DNA of 64,000 bases. It comes from Actinoplanes lutulentus. Its GTDB lineage: Bacteria; Actinomycetota; Actinomycetes; Mycobacteriales; Micromonosporaceae. The position numbers and the translations under genes are program-made. Below, one piece after another: positions 15,821 through 23,579 of the stretch. How positions within the stretch are numbered: the first letter of the stretch is position 1; each line of letters begins with the position of its first letter. Where the stretch lies: the NCBI RefSeq assembly GCF_003259845.1, contig NZ_QLMJ01000003.1:124001-188000 (forward strand), read 5' to 3'. The notes under the pieces were generated by a model that was not told the DNA's origin, ran no database searches, and worked only from the letters and a program-made list of their open reading frames with translations.

Positions 15821-17938
15821 GTGCAGATCCATGTCAATCCGTCGTTCCATGACTCGGCAAGCACCGAGGACTGGGAGCACGCGCTGATCACCGGCAACGG
15901 CAGGCAAGGCGCGCTCTGTTACGGATCCCCCGCCGCGCTGCGCTTCACCCTCGCCCACGAGGGCCTCTTCCAGCCGGTCACCGAACCGCTCCCGGCGCCA
16001 CCGACCGCCGCGGCTCTGCCGCGATTGCGCGAGCTCATCGCCACGTCACGCTTCACCGACGCGGCCCAGGCGGTCTGCGACCTCGCCGTTTCCAGCCAGC
16101 CTGGGTACGCGGAAACGCGCTGGCAAGACCCGCTGATCCCCGCCGGGACTCTGGTTTTCACACCGGACGTCGACCGTAGTGACGACTATGTCCGGGGCAC
16201 CGACTTCGCCACGGGTGTGGTCCGGCAGTCGTGGGGCGGGGTGGTCTGCGACGCGTTCGTCTCCCGGCCCGACGATGTCGTGGTGATCCGGGTGGTGGGC
16301 AGCGGTGGCACGGTTTCCGTCAGGTTGGCCGACGGTGAACCGGAGCGGCCGATCGATGCCCTGGTCTCTTCGGTGGATGACGGGCTGGTTCTTACCGGAC
16401 GATTCCCCGGGGTCACGTGGGCTGCTCTTGAGGGGTGGACTGTTGCGGTGCGCTTTACGCGTACCCAAGAAGGGGTCTTGATCGTGGCCCGGGTCGCGCC
16501 TGGCTTGCGGTCGCCGTCGGCAGCCGTGGCGGAGCTCCCTCGCGGCGACTTCGACGGCCTGCTGCGCAAGCATGCGGCGGTGCACGGTGATCTCTTCGAG
16601 CGGACGCGGCTCGACCTGGGCGGCGACGTGGTGGAGCGGCTTTTCGACGCCGGGCGTTACGCGATCATCAGCAGCACCGGGACGCGGCCGCCGACGCTGC
16701 AAGGGGTGTGGAGCGGGAGCTATTCGCCGCCGTGGCGCAGCGGCTGGACGGTTGACGGCAATCTGCAGGCGGCGCTGCTGGCGGTGCACTCGACGGGTAC
16801 GCCGGAGCTGATGCCACCACTGTTCGACCTTCTCGACTCGTTGATGGACGACTTCCGGGCGAATGCGTCGGATTTATACGGCATGCCGGGCATTGCGGTG
16901 CCGGCGCATCTCGGCACCCATGGCCGGCACAACCACTTCGGGCCGATCTGGTGCCTGACGTTCTGGACCGCGGGGGCGGCGTGGCTGGCCCGGCTGTATG
17001 TGGATCACTGGCAGTTCACCGGGTCGGCGTCGTTCTTGCAGAATCGGGCGCTGCCGTTCCTGCGCGAGGTGGCTTCGTTCTACTCCAGTTTCGTGCGGAT
17101 CGTTGACGGGCGGGCGCGTTTCAGCCCGTCATATTCGCCGGAGAACCATCCGGCCGGGGCCGAGTCGCAGGCCTGCTTCGACGCGACGATGGACATGCAG
17201 GTGCTGGGTGACCTGCTGCGCACGCTGGTCCGGTTCGACGACTCGCCGCGCTGGCGGGAGTTGCTGGACGCGCTGCCGCCCTATCGGATCAACGCTGACG
17301 GCGAGTTGGCGGAGTGGCTCGATCCGAGTTTCGATGATCGTCACGAGCATCGGCATTGCAGCCATTTCTTCCCGTTCTGGTATGCCGGCGATCCGGCCTT
17401 TTCCGACCCCGCCCTGCGGGCCGCCGCGGTGCGGGCTGTGCGGGCGCGGTTGCGGTGGTGGCTGGGGACGGAGTCCGACGAGATGGGGTACGGGCTGGCA
17501 CTGGTCGGCGCGGCCGCCGCGCATCTGGGGCTGGCCGAGGAGGCGTATGCGGCGTTGCGGCGGATCGTTTCGTCGTATTGGCGCCCCAACCTCGTGCCGA
17601 CGCACAACCGGGACCATATGTTCAATGTGGACCTGGCGGGTGGGTTGCCGGGGCTGGTGGTGGCGATGCTGCTGCAGAGCGGTGATGCCGGGGTGGACGG
17701 GGTTGCCCGGGTGCGCGTCCTGCCGGCGCTTCCGGCGGAGTGGCCGTCGGGGAGCGTGCGAGGTCTGGTGGCACGGGGGCCGATTGGTGTCGATTTGTCG
17801 TGGGGGCTGGGGGTGGTGACGGTGGTGCTGAGATCGGAAGTCGACCGCAGGGTGGAGTTGACGGTTGCGGAACGGCGGCCGGTGACACTCCATCTGCGGG
17901 CCGACATCCCCTTGACCACAACTTTCCGCGTCGGATGA
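15821..17938 (+). CDS. GH95-type alpha-L-fucosidase-like enzyme
   Basis: A 705-residue protein with the family-95 layout: an N-terminal beta domain (DWEHALITGNGRQGALCYG), then an (alpha/alpha)6 barrel with SPSYSPENHPAG, whose Glu matches the catalytic acid. A late HNRDHMFNVDLAGGLPG carries the conserved Asp. In the canonical N-x-N pair that activates water, the first Asn is replaced: the sequence reads WTVDGNLQ. It is shorter than many relatives (about 750-800 residues) and has no signal peptide. The start GTG 15821 has GAGGA directly abutting it and may be leaderless. Expected role: removing alpha-1,2-fucose or -galactose from imported glycans. Confidence 0.85.
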   Translation: MQIHVNPSFHDSASTEDWEHALITGNGRQGALCYGSPAALRFTLAHEGLFQPVTEPLPAPPTAAALPRLRELIATSRFTDAAQAVCDLAVSSQPGYAETRWQDPLIPAGTLVFTPDVDRSDDYVRGTDFATGVVRQSWGGVVCDAFVSRPDDVVVIRVVGSGGTVSVRLADGEPERPIDALVSSVDDGLVLTGRFPGVTWAALEGWTVAVRFTRTQEGVLIVARVAPGLRSPSAAVAELPRGDFDGLLRKHAAVHGDLFERTRLDLGGDVVERLFDAGRYAIISSTGTRPPTLQGVWSGSYSPPWRSGWTVDGNLQAALLAVHSTGTPELMPPLFDLLDSLMDDFRANASDLYGMPGIAVPAHLGTHGRHNHFGPIWCLTFWTAGAAWLARLYVDHWQFTGSASFLQNRALPFLREVASFYSSFVRIVDGRARFSPSYSPENHPAGAESQACFDATMDMQVLGDLLRTLVRFDDSPRWRELLDALPPYRINADGELAEWLDPSFDDRHEHRHCSHFFPFWYAGDPAFSDPALRAAAVRAVRARLRWWLGTESDEMGYGLALVGAAAAHLGLAEEAYAALRRIVSSYWRPNLVPTHNRDHMFNVDLAGGLPGLVVAMLLQSGDAGVDGVARVRVLPALPAEWPSGSVRGLVARGPIGVDLSWGLGVVTVVLRSEVDRRVELTVAERRPVTLHLRADIPLTTTFRVG

Positions 17939-18442
17939 GGCCGGCACCTTTCGCGCTTGTGGTGGCGGGTGCCCTAGACCCTGTGCCCTGAAGCGCCGCT
18001 GCTGCCTACCCGATCTTGGAGGCTTGCGGGTGCTCTGACCCCACCTTTGCGGTGGCAGCAGGTCACCAGAGGGCGCCCGGACCACCCGAAATCGACACGC
18101 GACAGCGGCGGCCTCCCGGGAACTCGTGAGTTTGTGGTCGATCGGATGGCCGTACCGCACAAGATCCGTGAGGATGCCTCGCCACGAGAGCCGCCGCGCC
18201 GACACCTCAGGTTCGCCATTTCGGGGCATACGGGGACCACCGCATGCTGCAAAGGCTGGGGCTACGCGATCTTGTGAGGTTGCGCCGCTGCCTCCACCAC
18301 AAACTCACAAGTTTCCGGGGGCACACGCCGCTACCGCACTGTCACCAACGCCCAAAGTGGACATATGGCTCGGAATTCCACTCGCAGCGGCACCTGCGCT
18401 CGTAATTTCACGGCTTTTTTCCGCTCCGCCTGTCGTGCCCGA
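17939..18442. other. intergenic with nested inverted repeats, no gene
   Basis: This is the gene-free stretch between GH95 and the permease operon. A 24-bp inverted repeat (18115-18138 and 18296-18318) encloses about 157 bp. Inside it is a second, weaker inverted pair around CACAAGATC and GATCTTGTG. Open frames are short and lack start signals. Confidence 0.55.
18115..18318. repeat. inverted-repeat-bounded 200-bp element
   Basis: The left arm (18115-18138, containing GTGAGTTTGTGGT) and the right arm (18296-18318, containing ACCACAAACTCAC) are complementary with about two mismatches over 23-24 bp. The structure resembles a small non-autonomous element or a large cruciform. No transposase is nearby and target duplications are not evident. 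Confidence 0.5.
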
Positions 18443-18494
18443 CCGATCTTGAGCCTCTGTTCACCACCGGGTGTGCACAAAGGCTCAAGATCGG
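18443..18494. terminator. strong hairpin between converging genes
   Basis: The left arm begins CCGATCTTGAGCCT and the right arm ends AGGCTCAAGATCGG. Each arm is 18 nt with one mismatch, around a 16-nt loop. It lies 43 bp beyond the end of the permease operon and probably terminates it. Confidence 0.7.
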
Positions 18495-18536
18495 CATGAG
18501 GGGCTTCTTTCCGGCGGCACTGCGGTTAGTCGTCCC

Positions 18537-19439
18537 TCAGCCTTTGACTGCTCCGATGATCACGCCCTTGGTGAAGTGGCGCTGGACGAACGGGTAGACC
18601 AGCAGCGCCGGCACGATTGTCACCACCACGACAGCCATTTTGATTGCCAGCGTCGGCGGGATCGCTGAGCCGAGGCCCGGCACGTAAACCGCTGTGCCCG
18701 ACGACGACGGCGTCTGCCCGGCCAGGATGAACTGCTGCAGAACCCGCTGCACCGGCTGCAGATCATTGCGGTCGATGTACAGAACAGCGTTGAAGAACGC
18801 GTTCCAATAACCCACCGCGTAGAACAACCCGACCACCGCGGTGACCGCTTTGGACAGCGGCAGCACGATCCGGAGCAGAATCCGCAGCTCCCCGGCGCCG
18901 TCGATCCGGGCGCTGTCCAGCAGCTCGCCCGGGATGCCCATGAAGAACGCCCGGAGCACCACCAGGTTGAACGCACTGATCGCGGTAGGCAGGATCAACG
19001 CCAGCAGGTTGTCCTTCAGCCCGAGCCCGGTGACCACCAGATAGCTCGGAATCATGCCCGGATAAATCAGGAATGTCAGCAAGAAATAGAACAACAGGGG
19101 CTTGTGTGCCAGCGACCCCGGCCGCGACAAACCGTAAGCCGCCAGCACCGTCACCACCAGGCTCAACACCGTCCCTGCCAGCGCGACCACCGTGCTGACC
19201 AGGATCGCGTCAGTGATCTGCCCACCGGTGAAAATCACGATATAAGCGGACGGGTCGAACTCGCGCGGCAGGAAGACGTACCCGCCCGCTTCGTTGATGG
19301 TCGTCTCCGACGAAAGGCTGGTGACCAGCACTACCCAGAGCGGCACCAGCACGGCCAGCAACACCACGGACAGCACGGTGCCCTTGCCGAAACGGCCCAG
19401 TGCGCTGGGCTTCTCCTCCCAGACTTCTCTGACACTCAT
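18537..19439 (-). CDS. LplC-type carbohydrate ABC importer permease
   Basis: A 300-residue inner-membrane permease with six helices. Its EAA loop, GIPGELLDSARIDGAGELRILLRIVLPLSKA, marks a MalG-type subunit that contacts the ATPase. The N-terminus with VFLPREFDPSAY and the PGLGSAIPPTLAIKMA C-terminal region are typical of the LplC/YtcP branch. ATG 19439 overlaps the stop of the partner permease (ATGA). The operon lacks its own ATPase, as is usual for this class, which uses a shared MsiK-like ATPase. Confidence 0.9.
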   Translation of the reverse strand: MSVREVWEEKPSALGRFGKGTVLSVVLLAVLVPLWVVLVTSLSSETTINEAGGYVFLPREFDPSAYIVIFTGGQITDAILVSTVVALAGTVLSLVVTVLAAYGLSRPGSLAHKPLLFYFLLTFLIYPGMIPSYLVVTGLGLKDNLLALILPTAISAFNLVVLRAFFMGIPGELLDSARIDGAGELRILLRIVLPLSKAVTAVVGLFYAVGYWNAFFNAVLYIDRNDLQPVQRVLQQFILAGQTPSSSGTAVYVPGLGSAIPPTLAIKMAVVVVTIVPALLVYPFVQRHFTKGVIIGAVKG

Positions 19440-20416
19440 GACTTCGAATAGATCCCTTGCTCGCCGAACTTGTGGGCCACCTTGTTGGCGCCCACGATGA
19501 GCAGCAGCCCGATCACGGCCTTGAACAGGCCCGCGGCCGCGCCGACGCCCCACTGCTGGACAGCGATGCCCTGGTAGTAGACGTACGTGTCGAGCACCTC
19601 GGCGGCGTCTCGGCCGACCGCCTCGCGTTGCAGGACGAACTGCTCGAACCCGACGTTGAGCGCGTCGCCCAGACGCAGGATGAGCAGCAGCACGATGACC
19701 GGGCGCAGCCCTGGCAGCGTGATGTGCCAGAGCCGGCGCCAGCGACCGGCGCCGTCGGCCGCCGCTGCCTCGTACAGGTTGGTGTCGATCGCCGCGAGCG
19801 CCGCCAGGAAGACGATCATTCCCCAGCCGGCGTCCTTCCAGAGCGCCTGCGCGGTGATCAGGAAAAGGAACGTGTCCGGGTCGGTCATGAAGTTCGGCAT
19901 CGCGAAGCCGGCCTCGGACGCGGTCTGCACGATCAGGCCCGCGCCGCCGAGCATCATCTGGAACAGCGAGACCACCAGCACCCAGCTGAAGAAGTGCGGC
20001 AGGTACACGACGCCCTGCACCAGAGCGCGTACGCGTGGCGACATGATGCTGTTGAGCAGGATCGCCAGGGCGATCGGGATCGGGAAGTAGAAGACCAGCT
20101 GGAACGCCGTGATCGACAGCGTGTTCACGACGGCGTCCCAGAACGCCGGGTTCTTGAAGAGGTACTCGAAGTTCCCGAACCCGATCCACTCGCTGTAGAG
20201 GAATGCTTCGAACGGGTTGTCACCGACGTACGGGTTGTAGTCCTGGAACGCGATGACGTTGCCGAGCGCCGGGATGTAGTGGAAGACCAGCAGCAACGCC
20301 GTCGCCGGCAGGCACATGAGAAGGAGCGGCCAGTCCCGCCGCAGCCGGGCTCCGAACGAGAGCCGCTGCCGCGGGACCACCACTGCCTTCTTGAAAACCG
20401 ATGGGATGGCGCTCAT
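19436..20416 (-). CDS. LplB-type carbohydrate ABC importer permease
   Basis: A 326-residue permease. It begins with LRRDWPLLLMCLPATALLLVFHY, and then comes the family-typical FQDYNPYVGDNPFEAF. It has six helices and an EAA-like loop, NLYEAAAADGAGRWRRLWHITLPGLRP. It forms the heterodimeric channel with the LplC-type subunit just downstream. Four-base ATGA overlaps at both ends show tight coupling with the binding-protein gene and the second permease. Confidence 0.9.
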   Translation of the reverse strand: MSAIPSVFKKAVVVPRQRLSFGARLRRDWPLLLMCLPATALLLVFHYIPALGNVIAFQDYNPYVGDNPFEAFLYSEWIGFGNFEYLFKNPAFWDAVVNTLSITAFQLVFYFPIPIALAILLNSIMSPRVRALVQGVVYLPHFFSWVLVVSLFQMMLGGAGLIVQTASEAGFAMPNFMTDPDTFLFLITAQALWKDAGWGMIVFLAALAAIDTNLYEAAAADGAGRWRRLWHITLPGLRPVIVLLLILRLGDALNVGFEQFVLQREAVGRDAAEVLDTYVYYQGIAVQQWGVGAAAGLFKAVIGLLLIVGANKVAHKFGEQGIYSKS

Positions 20417-22071
20417 CGGCCGTTGTCTGCCAGAACCTTGGCGTAGAAGTCGCGGGCCTTGTCACCGCCGCCGTTGCGCCACTCGGTGACCACCTTCTCG
20501 AAGTCGGAGATCGGGCGACGGCCCCGCATGATGTCAGTGACCTTGTCCTGGGTGGGCTGCTCGATCGCTGCCTGCTCGGTGGGCACCTCGACCTTGATGC
20601 CTTCCCACGGGTTCTTCTCCAGGTACTTCGTGGCGTCGTTGCCCCAGCCGACGAAGGCTTCGGCGTACGTCGGGATGTCCGGTCCACCGACGATCACCGG
20701 CGGGCGTCCGCCGAGGAAGATGAACTGGTTGGCGAACTCCTTGACGTACAGGTCATTGGTGACCGGGGCGCCGCTCGCGTCGCGCTTGAAGTGGGTGCCC
20801 TCGACGCCGTAGTTCTGCAGCTCCCACTCCTTGGTGCCGAAAGGCGCCGCGACGTAGTTGAGGACCCGCAGAAGTTCCTGGGTACGCTCCTGCCCCAGCC
20901 CCTTCTTGATGAACGTCCACATGATCGACGGGGTACCGCCCCAGCGCACCGGCGGCGTGCTCGCGTCCGCGCCGAACACCTTGATCGCCTGCATGTCGAA
21001 CTTCGGGTTGGTCTGGATCGCCGGGCGCCAGACCTCTTTCCAGGCGCCGCCGCCGTCCCAGAACATGAAGATCTTGCCGCCCTTGAAGAGCGTCTTCACG
21101 TCACCGCCCTTGCTGCTGGCGATGTCCGGGTGGATCAGCTTCTCGGCGTACAGCCGGGTCATGAACTCGACGGCCCGCTTGTAGTTCTCGGTCTCGTACC
21201 GGTGGTAGACCTTGCCGTCGGCGCCCTTGGCCCAGCCGTTCTGCGAGCCGGTATTGCCGCAGATCTGCAGCACCTCCTGGAAGAGATCACCGAACGCCCA
21301 CTCACCCTTGTCCGGGTTCGTCATCTTCTTGCCGAAGTCGTAGACCTCGTCGAGGGTCGTCGGCGCCGCGACACCGCGCTGGTCGGCGACGTCCTTGCGG
21401 TAGAAGAGCAGCGACGGGAACGGATTGTCCGACGGGAACGGGACGCCCATCAGCTTGCCGCCCCACACCGAGTCCGACCACGCCTTGGTGTCCAGACCGG
21501 CCAGCAGCGGGTACGCACTGATCTTGTCCCCGGCCAGGTACGGCGTCAGGTCCTCGAAAAGCACGTGGACCGCGTCGTTGAACCGGGCCAGCTTGTTGAT
21601 CTCCCAGCCCGGGATGCAGGTCAGGTCGGGTACGTCCCGGGCGCCGAGCATCGTGTTCAGCTTGTCGCCGTACGTGACGCCGTCCTGGATGCTGAAGTTG
21701 ATCGTGCCGCCCAGATCGGCATTCACCGCGCCGACCAGCTTGTTGTCGGTCGGCGGGGCCGGACCCCACCACGGCGTGGTGGCCGAGATCGGCTGCCCGC
21801 TGGTGATCGCCTTCTCGCTGACCGCGTCGGCCAGGGTGGTCGGGTATTTCGCGTACCCGTCGGCAACCGGCCGGATGCCCTTGATGTCCGGCGGAACGAG
21901 CGTGGAGTCCTTGAACGTCGGCACCACGCCGGCCGCCTGCTCGGCTGTGGTCGCCGAGCCGGTGGTGCCCGGTTCCTTGCTGCATCCGGTGAGAAGCCCG
22001 CCGCCGGCCACGGAGGCCGCGCCGAGGCCGATCAGCCCTAGAAAATTCCGCCTGTTCGTCGACGCGCCCAC
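20413..22071 (-). CDS. LplA-type sugar-binding lipoprotein
   Basis: A 552-residue extracellular solute-binding protein. A twin-arginine motif (RRNFLG) followed by a hydrophobic stretch and the lipobox LTGC shows Tat-dependent export and lipid anchoring. The large size and body match the LplA/YtcQ family for complex oligosaccharides. GTG 22071 has AGGTAGG upstream. The ROK-like operator (22104-22123) sits 33 bp before the start, so the importer is probably substrate-induced. The presumed ligand is an oligosaccharide released by the secreted GH5. Confidence 0.9.
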   Translation of the reverse strand: MGASTNRRNFLGLIGLGAASVAGGGLLTGCSKEPGTTGSATTAEQAAGVVPTFKDSTLVPPDIKGIRPVADGYAKYPTTLADAVSEKAITSGQPISATTPWWGPAPPTDNKLVGAVNADLGGTINFSIQDGVTYGDKLNTMLGARDVPDLTCIPGWEINKLARFNDAVHVLFEDLTPYLAGDKISAYPLLAGLDTKAWSDSVWGGKLMGVPFPSDNPFPSLLFYRKDVADQRGVAAPTTLDEVYDFGKKMTNPDKGEWAFGDLFQEVLQICGNTGSQNGWAKGADGKVYHRYETENYKRAVEFMTRLYAEKLIHPDIASSKGGDVKTLFKGGKIFMFWDGGGAWKEVWRPAIQTNPKFDMQAIKVFGADASTPPVRWGGTPSIMWTFIKKGLGQERTQELLRVLNYVAAPFGTKEWELQNYGVEGTHFKRDASGAPVTNDLYVKEFANQFIFLGGRPPVIVGGPDIPTYAEAFVGWGNDATKYLEKNPWEGIKVEVPTEQAAIEQPTQDKVTDIMRGRRPISDFEKVVTEWRNGGGDKARDFYAKVLADNGR

Positions 22072-22103
22072 GGCGCACCTACCTTCCGAAATGGCTTAAG
22101 TTT

Positions 22104-22123
22104 GGTTAGCGTCTAAACTAAGT
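22104..22123. promoter_or_regulatory. candidate ROK operator, site 2
   Basis: GGTTAGCGTCTAAACTAAGT matches site 1 in its right half (GTCTAAAC-AAGT). It lies in the divergent region between the importer operon and the ROK regulator gene, so the regulator could also control itself. Confidence 0.6.
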
Positions 22124-22235
22124 ACATCGAAGACAAGCTAACTGACGTGTGGTGCAGGCGACAAGAACGAACTGGGAGCGCGCCCACGGCGGGGTGGTTA
22201 GATGACCGTGAAGACGGCTGAGAGCGGAGCTTGAC

Positions 22236-23384
22236 TTGAGGACCATGGGCTTCACTGACGTCCGGGCCACGAACCTCGCCGTGGTCCTGCGTCATCTGCG
22301 GACCAACGGGCCGAGCTCGCGCGCTGCCATCGCCGCGTCCACCGGGCTCAACAAGGCGACCGTCTCCAGCCTGACCAGCGATCTCATCGACCATCGGCTC
22401 CTGCGTGAGACCGGGTCGAGCGGCAACCGCATCGGGCGGCCGGGAACCGCGGTGGCGCTGGACGGTTCCGCGTACGCGGCGATCGGCCTGCAGGTCGCGG
22501 CCGACCGCCTCACCGCGCTCGCCGTGGACTTCGCCGGCGAGCAGGTCCTGCTCTGGCATCGCGCGCTCGCCGCGGAGGGCGGACGCGCCACCGGCGAGAT
22601 CATCGCTCTCGCTCAGCGAACCGCGACCCGGGTACGCCAGCAGGGCCGCACCGTCCTGGGCCTGACCCTCGCGGTCCCCGGCCTGGTCGACGAGGACGGC
22701 ACGGTACGCCTCTCCCCCGCCCTCGGCTGGTCCGACGTGGACCTTCGAGGGCTGGTGGCGTCATCCCTGCGCCAGCCCGGACTCGTGGTGACCGCAGCGA
22801 ACCAGGCCGGACTGGCAGCCATAGCCGAACGAAGAGCCGAAAACATGATCTTCGTGACCGGCACCGCCGGCATCGAAGCGGGCCTCATCGTCGACGGAAA
22901 ACTCCTGCACGGCGCCCGCGGCTTCACCGGGCAGATCGGCCGCTTCGCACTCGGCCCGGCCGGCTCTCCCACCCTTCACGACCTGGCCGGCATCGAGCCG
23001 CTGGTCCGCCGCGCCCTGCCCGGATTCGACCCGGATTCGCTGACCGACCTGAGTCCCGCCGTCGAACAGGTCATCGTCCAGGCCCGCGCCGGGGACGCCG
23101 CCGTACTCACCGCGCTCCGGGACACCGGCCGTCACCTCGGGCAGGGCCTGGCGATCCTGTCCAACCTCACGGACCCGTCGGTGATCGTTCTCGGCGACCA
23201 CTACGCGGCGCTGGCCGAGTGGATCATCCCCGCGGCCAACCCCGAGCTGGCCGGCCATCTGCTCGCCCCGGGCGGAGCCGAGTTGGTCGCGTCCGAGCTG
23301 GGCCTGCACGCCGCCGCGCTGGGCGGCGCGATCTCCCACCTGGAGCGGGTGGACAGCGGCAGATCGATGCCGATTACTGCCTAG
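22236..23384 (+). CDS. ROK family transcriptional regulator
   Basis: A 382-residue NagC/XylR-type regulator. An N-terminal winged helix (AAIAASTGLNKATVSSLTSDLIDHRLL) precedes a ROK domain with LAVPGLVDEDGTV and RGFTGQIGRFAL. The family's zinc cluster (CxCGxxGC) is absent, replaced by a cysteine-free LGPAGSPTLHDLAG. The glucokinase-type phosphate loop is also degenerate, so it binds sugar without phosphorylating it. TTG 22236 follows GGAG at 6 nt; ATG 22245 is an alternative. The last codons lie in a 33-bp direct repeat. It probably controls the surrounding glycan locus. Confidence 0.88.
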   Translation: MRTMGFTDVRATNLAVVLRHLRTNGPSSRAAIAASTGLNKATVSSLTSDLIDHRLLRETGSSGNRIGRPGTAVALDGSAYAAIGLQVAADRLTALAVDFAGEQVLLWHRALAAEGGRATGEIIALAQRTATRVRQQGRTVLGLTLAVPGLVDEDGTVRLSPALGWSDVDLRGLVASSLRQPGLVVTAANQAGLAAIAERRAENMIFVTGTAGIEAGLIVDGKLLHGARGFTGQIGRFALGPAGSPTLHDLAGIEPLVRRALPGFDPDSLTDLSPAVEQVIVQARAGDAAVLTALRDTGRHLGQGLAILSNLTDPSVIVLGDHYAALAEWIIPAANPELAGHLLAPGGAELVASELGLHAAALGGAISHLERVDSGRSMPITA

Positions 23385-23440
23385 ACGCAGATCAGATCGA
23401 TGCCGATTACCGTCTCGGCGCAGATCAGATCGATGACTGC
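23360..23440. repeat. 33-bp tandem repeat across the ROK stop codon
   Basis: CAGATCGATGCCGATTAC begins at 23360 and 23393, and a truncated copy starts at 23426, a period of 33 bp. The first copy encodes the C-terminus of the ROK protein and the rest is intergenic. Confidence 0.65.
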
Positions 23441-23524
23441 AACTCCTTGACCCGGGCGGACCGGGGATGCGAGCCTCAGGGAACCCCGACCGAAACATCT
23501 GCGAAACCCACTCGCGCGCTCGGT

Positions 23525-23542
23525 TGTCGAAGCGCTTCGACA
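23525..23542. promoter_or_regulatory. perfect 18-bp palindrome upstream of GH3
   Basis: TGTCGAAGCGCTTCGACA is a perfect palindrome 37 bp before the GH3 start. The central CG step and the TG...CA ends fit a LacI-family operator. No LacI-type gene is in the window. Confidence 0.6.
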
Positions 23543-23579
23543 TGCCGGCCCATCCCCTCGGCCTTCGAAGGAACGCGTC

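Noticed and set aside
18537..20189. 550-residue fused permease
   Set aside because: The N-terminal half is an alternative frame of the LplB-type gene; the LplC-type permease has its own ATG overlapping the upstream stop.
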